DNA of 64,000 nucleotides, taken from Kriegella aquimaris. GTDB lineage: Bacteria > Bacteroidota > Bacteroidia > Flavobacteriales > Flavobacteriaceae. Of the stretch, positions 44,266 to 54,891 are shown in pieces. Numbering within the stretch: position 1 is the stretch's first letter; the number at the start of each line of letters is the position of its first letter. The notes under the pieces are model-generated. The model saw only the letters and a program-made list of their open reading frames with translations, did not search any database and was not told where the DNA came from. The stretch is from positions 1 to 64,000 of the forward strand of contig NZ_FNGV01000004.1 of NCBI RefSeq assembly GCF_900103215.1, written 5' to 3'. The translations under genes were made by a program, and so were the position numbers.

Positions 44266-46866
44266 ATGAGAATCCCTTTGCGAATTGAGAACAACATCGC
44301 TAAAATAAGCCTATTATTTTTAGCCATTGTGATTGCCTCATGCAATAGTCTTAGAAGGGTTGATGATGATGAACTTCTGTTGACCAAGAACACCATTCAT
44401 GCCAATGACAAAGTTGTTTCTGATGAGGATATCGAAAGTCTTATTGTTCAAATTCCGAATAGCTCACTCTTGGGTTATCACCTACGGCTCAACCTCTACA
44501 ATCTTGCCAAGAAAAATCCGGATTCTTCCTATCAAAACTGGCTACACAAAAAGGAAAAGAGAGAGCAGCGTCTGACCAACCTCTTATCTAAAAAACAAGT
44601 CGACAGACTAGGTGAGTCATTTTTGGTAAAGGGGCTCAGCGAATGGCTTAAAAAAATTGGCGAAGCACCTGTAATCATTGATACCTCGCAGACCCGAAGA
44701 ACACTGGAACGTTTGAGCGCATATTATGGCAGCAAAGGATATTTCAACAATGAGACTACCTTTAAAATAGATAGCACAAAAAAAAGACAAAGGGCTCATA
44801 TAGATTACAGAATTACGCTTGGCGAACCCTATATCATCGACTCGCTCAGCAATGATATTTCATCAATAGCAATTGATTCTATATACCAACAAAACATAGA
44901 AAATTCTTTTATTAAAAGTGGCGACCAATTCGATTTAAACAATTTTACTCTTGAACGGGAACGTCTGACCGCAATCTTTAGAAACTCAGGAATACACAAC
45001 TTTCAGGAAAGCTCAATCGGCTACGATATTGAAAGGGATACCATCAAATCGGGGGTTGACAAAAATATGAATATCGAGCTTAACATTGACGACCTCAGAA
45101 TTCGAAATGACAGTTCGCTGACCTCCTCGAAATACAAAGTTCACCGTTTCAGCAATATAAATATCTACACCGATTACCTATTTGATGAAACCAATTCTGA
45201 ACAAAAATTCATCAGGCATGGCGATTATACCATTTTTTACAGGAATAAATTACGCTTTAAACCCAAAACACTCGCCGATGCCATTTTCTTTGAAAAAGAT
45301 AGCGTCTACCGTGACCTCGATAAACTTCACACCTATAGACAACTCACGAACTTGAATGTCTTTCGTTACCCGAACATCACCTTCGAAGCAGATAGTGTAG
45401 AAACAAATTTGAACGCTAATATTTACTTGGCGCCAAGACCCAAATATTCCTTGGGGACCGATTTTGACATCACCCATTCGAATATTCAACGTGTAGGTTT
45501 GGCCTTTAGCCCATCATTACAAGCTAGAAACCTCTTTAAAGGAGCAGAAAACCTAAGCTTATCGGGGCGACTTAATATTGGCTCCTCCAGCGACCCTAAT
45601 ATAATAGATAACCGATTCTTTAACATCTTGGAATTTGGTGCAGATTTGAACCTTGACATTCCAAGAATTTGGTTCCCCTTTATAAAGACTACGAAGATAA
45701 TCCCCAGTTACACCTTGCCCAGAACCCGCATCACTTTAGGAAGCAGTTTTCAGCAAAACATAGGGCTTGATAAACAAGCCTTTAATGCGATCCTAGGATA
45801 CAACTGGACCCCCTCGGATTTCAAAAAAAAGAATGTCGAACTCTTGAATGTAGAATTTGTCCGCAATGTAAAACCTGAGCAGTTCTTCAATGTATACAGT
45901 AATACCTATAACCGATTAGACTATATAGCCGGCTTCTATGAAAATAATTCTACGGTTACCGATTTTTTTGAACCGGCCGCAGGTTCCGATGAGGCCAGAC
46001 ATCTGATTATCCCCACGGGTACTACAGGTTTCATTAATGAGGTACTGAACAACAACCTTATTCCTGAGGAAGCTGAACAATACGGCGAAGTAGTGCGTAT
46101 AGAGGAACGCAGAAAACGCCTAACGGAAAACAATTTGATCTTTGCCAGCAATTACAGCTTTACCAAGAACAACAGAAATGGAATCACCGATAATAATTTT
46201 CACCAATTTCGATTCAAGCTTGAAGGTGCGGGCAATCTGTTATCAGCATTGTCGGAAATAATCCCCTTTAACAAAAACGCGGATAAAGACCTACTTGTTT
46301 TTAGTGTACCCTTTTCGCAATATATAAAAACAGAGCTCGACTATGTAAAATATTGGGACCTCTCCCACTCCAATGTTCTGGCCTTTAGAAGTTTCTTCGG
46401 TATTGCGATTCCCTATGGCAATTCTGATAACATTCCTTTTGTACGTAGTTATTTCGCGGGGGGATCGAACGATAATCGGGCGTGGTACCCGTATTCATTG
46501 GGACCAGGCAGCACGGCCGCAATCAACGATTTTAACGAGGCAAATTTAAAGCTGGCTTTTAATCTTGAATATCGTTTTCCTATTGTTGGCGATGTTAACG
46601 GAGCATTGTTTGCCGACGCAGGCAATATTTGGAATGTTTTTGACAACGTTGATGATCCTGCAGCTACTTTTGAAGGTTTTGATTCATTGGGCGACATAGC
46701 TCTAGGCAGCGGTTTCGGGTTACGGTATGATTTCACTTATTTTTTATTCCGAGTAGACCTAGGCTTTAAAACTTATAATCCAGCGGAAATACCTTCAAAA
46801 AGATGGTTCAGAGATTACAATTTTGCGAATTCCGTACTTCAGATAGGTATTAATTATCCTTTCTAG
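44266..46866 (+). CDS. tamL: BamA/TamA family outer-membrane lipoprotein TamL
   Basis: The ATG at 44266 gives 866 residues with a lipobox (LAIVIASCNSL); the in-frame TTG at 44224 lies upstream of the promoter. POTRA-type domains follow (for example RTLERLSAYYGSKGYFNNET, FIKSGDQFDLNNFTLERERL), then the Omp85 barrel with YFAGGSNDNRAWYPYSLGPG (the conserved [VIL]RGF-like L6 loop region, here DNRAW) and a terminal barrel strand (LQIGINYPF). Bacteroidota carry this lipidated TamA variant, thought to help outer-membrane protein assembly together with TamB; no TamB gene is in the window. Confidence 0.9.
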   Translation: MRIPLRIENNIAKISLLFLAIVIASCNSLRRVDDDELLLTKNTIHANDKVVSDEDIESLIVQIPNSSLLGYHLRLNLYNLAKKNPDSSYQNWLHKKEKREQRLTNLLSKKQVDRLGESFLVKGLSEWLKKIGEAPVIIDTSQTRRTLERLSAYYGSKGYFNNETTFKIDSTKKRQRAHIDYRITLGEPYIIDSLSNDISSIAIDSIYQQNIENSFIKSGDQFDLNNFTLERERLTAIFRNSGIHNFQESSIGYDIERDTIKSGVDKNMNIELNIDDLRIRNDSSLTSSKYKVHRFSNINIYTDYLFDETNSEQKFIRHGDYTIFYRNKLRFKPKTLADAIFFEKDSVYRDLDKLHTYRQLTNLNVFRYPNITFEADSVETNLNANIYLAPRPKYSLGTDFDITHSNIQRVGLAFSPSLQARNLFKGAENLSLSGRLNIGSSSDPNIIDNRFFNILEFGADLNLDIPRIWFPFIKTTKIIPSYTLPRTRITLGSSFQQNIGLDKQAFNAILGYNWTPSDFKKKNVELLNVEFVRNVKPEQFFNVYSNTYNRLDYIAGFYENNSTVTDFFEPAAGSDEARHLIIPTGTTGFINEVLNNNLIPEEAEQYGEVVRIEERRKRLTENNLIFASNYSFTKNNRNGITDNNFHQFRFKLEGAGNLLSALSEIIPFNKNADKDLLVFSVPFSQYIKTELDYVKYWDLSHSNVLAFRSFFGIAIPYGNSDNIPFVRSYFAGGSNDNRAWYPYSLGPGSTAAINDFNEANLKLAFNLEYRFPIVGDVNGALFADAGNIWNVFDNVDDPAATFEGFDSLGDIALGSGFGLRYDFTYFLFRVDLGFKTYNPAEIPSKRWFRDYNFANSVLQIGINYPF

Positions 46867-46891
46867 ACTCTCTCAGACCTAATTATTTTAT

Positions 46892-46899
46892 TACTTTTG
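46892..46899 (+). promoter_or_regulatory. -7 element before fba
   Basis: TACTTTTG matches the consensus 34 bases before the ATG at 46934. No clear -33 box. Confidence 0.5.
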
Positions 46900-46933
46900 T
46901 GCCATTAATTTCAGAAACGAAAAGACTAAAAAT

Positions 46934-48001
46934 ATGGCTCACACTATCAAACCCGGCGTTGCCACAGGCGATGAAGTACAGAATATATTCAATTATGCCA
47001 AGGAAAAAGGTTTTGCCCTTCCCGCGGTAAACGTTATCGGATCGGATACTATCAACGGAGTTCTTGAAACTGCAGCAAGTTTAAATGCGCCCGTAATCTT
47101 ACAATTTTCAAATGGCGGCGCGCAGTTCAATGCTGGCAAAGGTCTTTCCAATGAAGGACAAAAAGCTGCAATACTCGGTGCTGTTGCAGGTGCCAAACAC
47201 GTTCATGAGCTGGCCGAAGCTTACGGTGCCACAGTGATTTTGCATACCGACCATTGCGCTAAAAAATTATTGCCCTGGATAGATGGCCTATTGGATGCCA
47301 GTGAAAAGCATTTTGCAGAAACCGGAAAATCATTGTTTAGCTCGCACATGATCGACCTATCGGAAGAACCGATTGAAGAGAACATTGCCATCTGTAAAGA
47401 ATATCTAGCTCGAATGAGCAAAATGAACATGACCTTGGAAATCGAACTCGGCATCACCGGAGGTGAAGAAGATGGCGTAGACAATTCAGATGTTGACGAT
47501 TCAAAACTATACACCCAACCCGAAGAAGTTGCATATGCCTATGAAGAGCTTTCAAAAGTAAGCCCTAGATTTACAATTGCGGCAGCTTTCGGAAATGTTC
47601 ACGGAGTATACAAACCTGGGAACGTAAAATTGACCCCGAAAATCCTTAAAAATTCGCAAGAATATATCACGGAGAAATATGGTGTAGAACATAACCATAT
47701 CGATTTTGTATTTCACGGTGGATCTGGATCTACGGTAGAAGAAATACGTGAAGGTATCAGTTACGGGGTTATCAAAATGAATATCGACACCGATCTTCAG
47801 TATGCATTTTTAACAGGCATCAGAGATTATATCCAAGAAAAAAAGGATTATCTTCAATCGCAAATTGGCAACCCTAAAGGAGCAGACGAACCTAACAAGA
47901 AATTTTACGACCCGAGAGTATGGTTACGTGAGGGCGAAAAAACTTTTGTAGAGCGTCTAAAAAAGGCCTTTGCAGACCTTAATAATGTCAATACTCTTTA
48001 A
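46934..48001 (+). CDS. fbaA: Class II fructose-bisphosphate aldolase
   Basis: A 355-residue zinc-dependent aldolase that splits fructose-1,6-bisphosphate to DHAP and glyceraldehyde-3-phosphate. It is of the FbaA-type (class IIA). Zinc and substrate residues are in VILHTDHCAKKLLPWIDGLL (His-Asp-His), IELGITGGEEDGVDNS, AFGNVHGVYKPGNVKL and FVFHGGSGSTVEEI, and the NID motif is in GVIKMNIDTDLQYAF. accD starts 25 bases downstream, so cotranscription is possible. Confidence 0.97.
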   Translation: MAHTIKPGVATGDEVQNIFNYAKEKGFALPAVNVIGSDTINGVLETAASLNAPVILQFSNGGAQFNAGKGLSNEGQKAAILGAVAGAKHVHELAEAYGATVILHTDHCAKKLLPWIDGLLDASEKHFAETGKSLFSSHMIDLSEEPIEENIAICKEYLARMSKMNMTLEIELGITGGEEDGVDNSDVDDSKLYTQPEEVAYAYEELSKVSPRFTIAAAFGNVHGVYKPGNVKLTPKILKNSQEYITEKYGVEHNHIDFVFHGGSGSTVEEIREGISYGVIKMNIDTDLQYAFLTGIRDYIQEKKDYLQSQIGNPKGADEPNKKFYDPRVWLREGEKTFVERLKKAFADLNNVNTL

Positions 48002-48026
48002 GTAATTTAGCTCCCTACTAATTAAT

Positions 48027-48896
48027 ATGGATAATATGTCGTCTTGGTTCAAAAGAAAAGAAAAAGGAATTCAGACTTCCACCGAACAAAAGAAAGATAC
48101 GCCGCGGGGGCTTTGGTACAAATCTCCAACCGGTAAAATTGTTGAATCGGAAGAACTGGCCAAAAACTTTTATGTTAGCCCCGAAGACGGTTACCATGTA
48201 AGAATTGGAAGTAAAGAGTATTTTGAAATTCTATTCGATGACAATAAATTCACCGAATTGGATGCAAAACTAACGTCCAAAGACCCATTGAAGTTTGAAG
48301 ACACCAAAAAGTATGTCGATCGACTAAAAGCTGCACAGAAAAAAACAGGACTAAAAGATGCCGTGCGAACGGGAGTAGGCAATAGCCTAGGTAAAAGTAT
48401 TGTAATCTGCTGTATGGACTTCAATTTCATTGGAGGCTCGATGGGAAGTGTGGTTGGAGAAAAAATTGCCAGAGGCATCGATCATGCCATTAAAAAGAAA
48501 ATGCCCTTTTTAATGATATCCAAGTCTGGCGGTGCCCGTATGATGGAAGCTGCGTTATCATTAATGCAATTGGCCAAAACATCGGCCAAATTGGCGCAAC
48601 TTGCCGAAGCGGGTCTTCCTTATATATCGTTATGTACCGATCCGACCACCGGGGGAACAACGGCATCATACGCCATGCTCGGGGATATCAATATTTCAGA
48701 GCCTGGCGCCTTAATTGGTTTTGCCGGACCTCGAATTGTTAAAGATTTCACCGGAAAGGATTTGCCAGAAGGCTTCCAGACAGCTGAATTTGTAAAAGAG
48801 CAAGGCTTTTTAGATTTCATTGTTCATCGTGGAGAACTTAAGAAGAAGATCAATCTTTATATCGATCTTATTCAGAACAATCCGATTAGGTCGTAA
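48027..48896 (+). CDS. accD: Acetyl-CoA carboxylase carboxyltransferase subunit beta (zinc ribbon lost)
   Basis: A 289-residue beta subunit of the carboxyltransferase that makes malonyl-CoA for fatty-acid synthesis. [37 protein letters not shown] and [13 protein letters not shown] define the crotonase-fold domain and its oxyanion glycines. In E. coli AccD the N-terminal zinc ribbon has four Cys (CDSC and CPKC). Here the matching residues 32-54 read KSPTGKI and VSPEDGY: all four Cys are replaced while flanking residues (GLWYK, YHVRI) still align. The partner accA gene is not in the window. ATG 48036 is a possible alternative start. Confidence 0.95.
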   Translation: MDNMSSWFKRKEKGIQTSTEQKKDTPRGLWYKSPTGKIVESEELAKNFYVSPEDGYHVRIGSKEYFEILFDDNKFTELDAKLTSKDPLKFEDTKKYVDRLKAAQKKTGLKDAVRTGVGNSLGKSIVICCMDFNFIGGSMGSVVGEKIARGIDHAIKKKMPFLMISKSGGARMMEAALSLMQLAKTSAKLAQLAEAGLPYISLCTDPTTGGTTASYAMLGDINISEPGALIGFAGPRIVKDFTGKDLPEGFQTAEFVKEQGFLDFIVHRGELKKKINLYIDLIQNNPIRS

Positions 48897-48908
48897 AGAA
48901 AATAATCT

Positions 48909-48916
48909 TATCTTTG
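48909..48916 (+). promoter_or_regulatory. -7 element before rpsO
   Basis: TATCTTTG matches TAnnTTTG, 54 bases before the rpsO ATG. The leader would be about 47 bases. No clear -33 box. Confidence 0.45.
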
Positions 48917-48970
48917 CCGCCTGATTGAAAGACAGTCAGATACATAAAAATCATTTAAATTAATATTGGA

Positions 48971-49240
48971 ATGTATTTAACAAAAGAAGTGAAGAGTGAA
49001 ATCTTCAAAAAACATGGTGGAAAAGCGGAAAATACCGGTTCTACCGAAGGACAGATTGCATTGTTCACACACCGTATCAATCACCTTACCGGACATCTTA
49101 AAAATAACAAGAAAGACTTTAACACTGAACGTTCTTTGGTTCGTTTGGTAGGTAAACGAAGAAGTCTTTTAGATTATATGATAAAGAATGATATTGTAAA
49201 ATATCGTGAGCTTATCAAAGAATTAGGTATTAGAAAGTAA
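48971..49240 (+). CDS. rpsO: 30S ribosomal protein S15
   Basis: An 89-residue primary 16S rRNA-binding protein of the small subunit. TGSTEGQIALFTHRINHLTGHL and SLVRLVGKRRSLLDYMIKND are the conserved helices that contact rRNA helices h20-h22. Length equals the E. coli protein. It is followed by a strong terminator and then pnp, the same rpsO-pnp order as in many bacteria. Confidence 0.98.
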   Translation: MYLTKEVKSEIFKKHGGKAENTGSTEGQIALFTHRINHLTGHLKNNKKDFNTERSLVRLVGKRRSLLDYMIKNDIVKYRELIKELGIRK

Positions 49241-49249
49241 TTATACTTG

Positions 49250-49273
49250 GAGGGAGCTACGCTCCCTCTTTTT
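49250..49273 (+). terminator. Intrinsic terminator after rpsO
   Basis: An 8-bp stem (gagggagc / gctccctc) with a 3-base loop is followed by T5. Confidence 0.9.
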
Positions 49274-49438
49274 ATATAGATTACGCCGAATCTGTTTCGG
49301 CATCCACAGTACGCACACAAGACCCTGTCACAAATTCAGGGCAACACACAAAAAGCTGCACACAGTTTTTCATTGGTCACACGACAACACAACACACGCT
49401 CCGACCAGAAAAAATGGCGGAGAGACCATTGTTTAACA

Positions 49439-49457
49439 ATCCCGAAGCGTTCGGGAT
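49439..49457 (+). promoter_or_regulatory. Hairpin in the pnp leader
   Basis: An 8-bp stem (atcccgaa / ttcgggat) with a 3-base loop lies 12 bases before the pnp ATG. It has no T run, so it is not a terminator. Its position would interfere with ribosome access or offer a nuclease site; PNPase is autoregulated through its leader in E. coli. Confidence 0.5.
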
Positions 49458-49469
49458 AAAATCAAATTT

Positions 49470-51704
49470 ATGATTCCAAAAGTATTTAAAGAGGTCATTG
49501 ACCTTGGCGACGGTAGGGAAATTTCTATCGAGACCGGAAAATTGGCAAAACAGGCCCATGGTTCTGTTGTTGTCCAATCAGGAAAATGTATGCTATTGTG
49601 TACAGTAGTTTCCAATTACGAACAAAAAGATTTAGATTTTCTTCCTCTTACGGTAGATTATCGTGAAAAATTTGCCGCATCAGGGCGTTACCCTGGTGGT
49701 TTCTTCAAAAGAGAAGCAAGACCAAGTGATGGCGAAGTATTGACCATGCGTTTGGTAGACCGAGTTTTACGTCCACTTTTCCCTAAAGATTATCATTCCG
49801 AGACTCAGGTAATGATTCAGTTAATGTCTCATGACGAAGACGTTATGCCCGATGCCATGGCCGGTTTGGCAGCATCTGCAGCTATTCAACTATCAGATTT
49901 TCCATTCGAATGTGCAATTTCTGAAGCAAGAGTAGGTCGTGTAAACGGTGAGTTCGTTATTAACCCGACAAGAGCACAGTTGGCAGAATCCGACATCGAT
50001 ATGATGATTGGGGCATCCGCTGATTCTGTGATGATGGTTGAGGGTGAGATGGATGAAATCTCAGAAGAAGAAATGGCAGATGCCATCAAATTTGCACACG
50101 AGGCCATTAAGGTACAATGTGCTGCTCAATTACGCTTAGCTGAAGCTTTCGGAAAAAAAGAAGTACGTGAGTACCCCGAAGAGAGAGAAGATGAAGATCT
50201 TGCGAAAAAGGTTTACGATATGGCATATGATAAAGTATATGCAATCGCAAAAGCAGGTTCCGCAAAGCACGAAAGAAGTGCTTCATTTTCAGAAATAAAA
50301 GAAGATATAAAAGCTACTTTTTCTGAAGAAGAATTAGAAGATTTTGGAGGTTTGGTTTCTAAGTATTATCGTAAAGCCGAAAAAGCAGCGATTCGCGACC
50401 TGACCTTGAATGAAGGGCTACGATTGGATGGTCGTAAGACCGATGAGATTCGCCCTATCTGGTGTGAGATTGATTATTTACCTTCTACACACGGTTCAGC
50501 AATCTTTACCCGAGGTGAAACGCAAGCATTGGCTACGGTTACCCTAGGAACTTCAAGAGATGCCAATAAAATTGATATGCCGTCTTACGAGGGTGAAGAA
50601 AATTTCTATTTGCACTATAACTTCCCTCCTTTTTGTACTGGAGAAGCTAGACCTATTCGTGGAACATCACGTAGAGAAGTTGGTCATGGCAACTTGGCAC
50701 AACGGGCGTTGAAAGGAATGATTCCAGCAGATTGTCCTTATACCGTTCGTGTTGTTTCTGAAGTATTGGAATCTAACGGTTCTTCTTCTATGGCAACCGT
50801 TTGTTCGGGTACAATGGCCTTGATGGATGCCGGTGTTCAATTAAAGAAACCTGTTTCAGGTATTGCCATGGGATTAATTTCTGATGCCGATTCTGGAAAA
50901 TATGCCGTACTTTCCGATATCTTGGGTGATGAAGATCACTTGGGGGATATGGATTTTAAAGTAACTGGTACTGCCGACGGTATTACCGCTTGTCAAATGG
51001 ACATTAAGGTAAAAGGATTATCTTACGAAATTCTGGTAAAAGCATTAAAGCAAGCTAGAGATGGTCGTCTGCATATTCTTACGAAATTAACCGATACGAT
51101 TGCTTCACCAAATGCCGACGTGAAACCACATTCTCCGAAAATGGTTACACGTACGATTCCTAACGAGTTCATTGGTGCCTTGATTGGCCCCGGTGGAAAA
51201 GTAATTCAGGAACTTCAAAAAGAAACAGGTACTACTATTGTAATCAATGAAGATCCTGTAACCGAAGAAGGCATTGTTGAAATCTTAGGAACCGATCAAG
51301 ACGGTATCGATGCCGTATTGGCAAAAATCGATTCGTTGATGTTCAAACCCGAAGTAGGTAGCGTTTACGAGGTTAAAGTTATCAAAATGTTAGATTTTGG
51401 CGCTGTAGTCGAGTATATGGATGCTCCAGGTAATGAGGTACTGTTACACGTATCGGAATTAGCATGGGAACGTACAGAGAACGTATCTGACGTAGTGAAT
51501 ATGGGTGATGTGTTCGATGTGAAATACTTCGGACTTGATCCTAGAACACGAAAAGATAAAGTTTCCCGAAAAGCATTGTTACCAAAACCCGAAGGCTATG
51601 TCGAAAGACCACCAAGGGACAACAATCGCGGAAGAGATAGTCGTGGCGGCAGAGATAGTCGTGGCGGTAGGGATAATCGCGATCGCAAACCAAGAAGAGA
51701 TTAG
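49470..51704 (+). CDS. pnp: Polyribonucleotide nucleotidyltransferase (PNPase)
   Basis: A 744-residue 3'-5' phosphorolytic exoribonuclease of RNA decay. It has two RNase PH domains (first: [20 protein letters not shown]; second: [20 protein letters not shown] with the catalytic [16 protein letters not shown] stretch), a KH domain ([20 protein letters not shown]) and an S1 domain ([20 protein letters not shown]). The C-terminal 32 residues are an Arg/Gly/Asp-rich tail with [17 protein letters not shown]. It is placed after rpsO with a 229-base spacer containing a hairpin. Confidence 0.98.
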   Translation: MIPKVFKEVIDLGDGREISIETGKLAKQAHGSVVVQSGKCMLLCTVVSNYEQKDLDFLPLTVDYREKFAASGRYPGGFFKREARPSDGEVLTMRLVDRVLRPLFPKDYHSETQVMIQLMSHDEDVMPDAMAGLAASAAIQLSDFPFECAISEARVGRVNGEFVINPTRAQLAESDIDMMIGASADSVMMVEGEMDEISEEEMADAIKFAHEAIKVQCAAQLRLAEAFGKKEVREYPEEREDEDLAKKVYDMAYDKVYAIAKAGSAKHERSASFSEIKEDIKATFSEEELEDFGGLVSKYYRKAEKAAIRDLTLNEGLRLDGRKTDEIRPIWCEIDYLPSTHGSAIFTRGETQALATVTLGTSRDANKIDMPSYEGEENFYLHYNFPPFCTGEARPIRGTSRREVGHGNLAQRALKGMIPADCPYTVRVVSEVLESNGSSSMATVCSGTMALMDAGVQLKKPVSGIAMGLISDADSGKYAVLSDILGDEDHLGDMDFKVTGTADGITACQMDIKVKGLSYEILVKALKQARDGRLHILTKLTDTIASPNADVKPHSPKMVTRTIPNEFIGALIGPGGKVIQELQKETGTTIVINEDPVTEEGIVEILGTDQDGIDAVLAKIDSLMFKPEVGSVYEVKVIKMLDFGAVVEYMDAPGNEVLLHVSELAWERTENVSDVVNMGDVFDVKYFGLDPRTRKDKVSRKALLPKPEGYVERPPRDNNRGRDSRGGRDSRGGRDNRDRKPRRD
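51605..51701 (+). repeat. Short in-frame repeats in the pnp 3' end
   Basis: The unit agagatagtcgtggcgg(c/t) occurs twice in tandem with a preceding and a following degenerate copy, coding GRDSRGG units in the C-terminal tail of PNPase. Confidence 0.7.
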
Positions 51705-51731
51705 AACTTAATCTTACATATAGCGAATGCA

Positions 51732-51768
51732 AAAGAGCCTCAATAGTAGTATTGGGGCTCTTTTTTTT
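51732..51768 (+). terminator. Intrinsic terminator after pnp
   Basis: A long stem (aaagagcctcaata with tattggggctcttt, one G-T pair) with a short loop is followed by T8. Confidence 0.92.
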
Positions 51769-51888
51769 CTCAAAAAACACCCTACCCAGCGAAAAAAAAC
51801 AAAACTTTCGTATTTCATTTGTAACATTTCTATCTTTTTTACGTATAAGTATATGCAGCTTATGTAGCATGAATTTAATTTACCGTAA

Positions 51889-52752
51889 ATGAGACAGTTA
51901 AAAATTACAAAACAGGTTACCAATAGGGAAACCGCTTCGTTGGATAAATACTTACAAGAAATTGGCAAAGTAGACTTAATTACAGCGGATGAAGAGGTAG
52001 AGTTGGCCCAACGAATAAAAGCAGGCGATCAACTTGCCCTTGAAAAATTGACCAAGGCCAACCTTCGATTTGTGGTATCGGTAGCCAAACAATATCAAAA
52101 CCAAGGATTAACACTTCCTGACCTTATCAATGAAGGCAACTTGGGATTGATCAAGGCAGCACAGCGTTTTGATGAAACACGTGGATTTAAATTTATATCG
52201 TACGCTGTTTGGTGGATTCGTCAGTCTATTTTACAAGCATTGGCAGAACAGTCAAGAATTGTTCGTTTGCCTTTGAATAAAATTGGATCGATAAATAAAA
52301 TCAACAAGACCTTCGCTTTCTTGGAGCAAGCACATGAGCGTATGCCATCTGCCGAAGAAATTGCCAAGGAATTGGATATGACCGTCGAAGATGTAAAACA
52401 GTCCATTAAAAATTCAGGTCGCCATGTATCTATGGATGCTCCTTTGATCGATGGTGAAGATTCTAACCTATACGATGTACTTCGTAGTGGTGAGTCTCCC
52501 AATCCTGATAGAGATTTGTTGCACGAATCTTTGAGAACTGAAATTGAAAGAGCTCTTGAAACATTGACCCCTAGGGAAGCCGATGTTATTCGTTTGTATT
52601 TCGGTTTGGCCGGACAGCACTCCATGACTTTGGAAGAAATTGGAGAAACTTTTGACCTTACACGTGAAAGGGTACGCCAAATCAAAGAAAAAGCGATCCG
52701 AAGGTTAAAACATACTTCACGAAGCAAGATATTAAAAACCTATCTCGGCTAA
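51889..52752 (+). CDS. rpoD: Primary RNA polymerase sigma factor
   Basis: A 287-residue group 1 sigma factor. It has region 1.2 ([20 protein letters not shown]), region 2 ([60 protein letters not shown]), region 3 and region 4 ([40 protein letters not shown]). Region 1.1 and the non-conserved insert of E. coli sigma-70 are absent, which gives the short form usual in Bacteroidota. This factor recognises the TTG / TAnnTTTG promoters seen in the window. Confidence 0.97.
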   Translation: MRQLKITKQVTNRETASLDKYLQEIGKVDLITADEEVELAQRIKAGDQLALEKLTKANLRFVVSVAKQYQNQGLTLPDLINEGNLGLIKAAQRFDETRGFKFISYAVWWIRQSILQALAEQSRIVRLPLNKIGSINKINKTFAFLEQAHERMPSAEEIAKELDMTVEDVKQSIKNSGRHVSMDAPLIDGEDSNLYDVLRSGESPNPDRDLLHESLRTEIERALETLTPREADVIRLYFGLAGQHSMTLEEIGETFDLTRERVRQIKEKAIRRLKHTSRSKILKTYLG

Positions 52753-52865
52753 ATCGAGGCGCAACTTGTACGTTAAATTTTCCATAAATTGGAAATACGG
52801 CATATAAATTGTAATTTTACTTTTAACAACAGTTATCATGACTGTTCGTTTTTTGATTGATGAAT

Positions 52866-52894
52866 AAACTCCGGCTGATTACCGGAGTTTTTTC
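52866..52894 (+). terminator. Intrinsic terminator after rpoD
   Basis: An 8-bp stem (aactccgg / ccggagtt) with a 7-base loop is followed by a T run. Confidence 0.88.
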
Positions 52895-52934
52895 ATTTAT
52901 GGTTTTAAAACCGATCTAAATTTTAAATTTAAGT

Positions 52935-53177
52935 ATGGCCAAAAAAAATTCAACAGACCAAGAACAACCCAACAACCCATTACATGGTATAAAATTGGCG
53001 GATATACTTGAACACCTCACCCAGAAGTATGGTTGGGAAGAATTGGCGATGCGAATAAATATAAACTGCTTTAAAAGTAATCCTTCTATAAAATCATCCT
53101 TAAAATTTCTGAGAAGAACTCCTTGGGCCCGTGAGAAAGTAGAGCAATTATATCTTAAATCACTAAGAAAAAAGTAG
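52935..53177 (+). CDS. VF530 family DNA-binding protein (DUF2132)
   Basis: An 80-residue protein of the DUF2132/VF530 family. The conserved core is [20 protein letters not shown], then [20 protein letters not shown] and [21 protein letters not shown] Vibrio member has a solved helical structure and the family is suggested to bind DNA. The first 15 residues are a variable polar leader. It is 2 bases before trmL and likely cotranscribed. Confidence 0.92.
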   Translation: MAKKNSTDQEQPNNPLHGIKLADILEHLTQKYGWEELAMRININCFKSNPSIKSSLKFLRRTPWAREKVEQLYLKSLRKK

Positions 53178-53179
53178 GT

Positions 53180-53632
53180 ATGCCGTTTAATATCGTTCTT
53201 ATAGAACCAGAAATACCCAATAATACCGGAAATATTGGCAGATTGGCATTGGCAACGGGATCTACGCTACATCTTGTAAAACCTTTTGGTTTTGAGCTAG
53301 ATGACAAACGCCTAAAACGTGCAGGTCTTGACTATTGGCCCCATCTCTCATTATGTATTTATGAAAACGTAAATGATTTTCTTTCACAGCATAGCGAAAA
53401 GAATATGGTATTTTTTTCCAGTCGTGCTGAGAAAAGCCACTGGTCGATTGATTACGAGGATGGTCAATTTCTAGTTTTTGGCAAAGAATCAGTTGGCCTG
53501 CCCCCTACGCTAACCGAATTAAATAAAAGCAAACTATACCAAATTCCACTTTATAGCGAACATGTTCGAAGTTTGAATCTAGCAAATGCCGTTGGTATTG
53601 CAGTTTATGAAGGTTTGAAACATTTAGTTTAG
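53180..53632 (+). CDS. trmL: tRNA (cytidine(34)-2'-O)-methyltransferase
   Basis: A 150-residue minimal SPOUT enzyme that methylates the 2'-O of the wobble base of tRNA-Leu isoacceptors. Motifs are IEPEIPNNTGNIGRLALATG, VFGKESVGLPPTL and HVRSLNLANAVGIAVYEGL. Length equals that of E. coli TrmL/YibK. It follows the VF530 gene directly. Confidence 0.94.
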   Translation: MPFNIVLIEPEIPNNTGNIGRLALATGSTLHLVKPFGFELDDKRLKRAGLDYWPHLSLCIYENVNDFLSQHSEKNMVFFSSRAEKSHWSIDYEDGQFLVFGKESVGLPPTLTELNKSKLYQIPLYSEHVRSLNLANAVGIAVYEGLKHLV

Positions 53633-53733
53633 AACTGACGGACAAAATAGAAATCAAAATTTGACCCATTGTATCCTTATAAATTTAGGCATGCACATAA
53701 TTTACCTCATGTAAATTCATAGAAAGTGTCTAA

Positions 53734-54798
<1,065 letters not shown>

Positions 54799-54838
54799 AG
54801 GTGGTGCTCAAAAGATAGAAAGTCTTTTACGTACTGTC

Positions 54839-54872
54839 TTGCACACGATAAAGTGGCAATTCATTACTTTTG
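54839..54872 (+). promoter_or_regulatory. rpe promoter (TTG-N23-TACTTTTG)
   Basis: A TTG at 54839-54841 and TACTTTTG at 54865-54872 are 23 bases apart; the -7 element ends 19 bases before the ATG. Confidence 0.5.
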
Positions 54873-54891
54873 TACAAAAATCCACGAGTAG

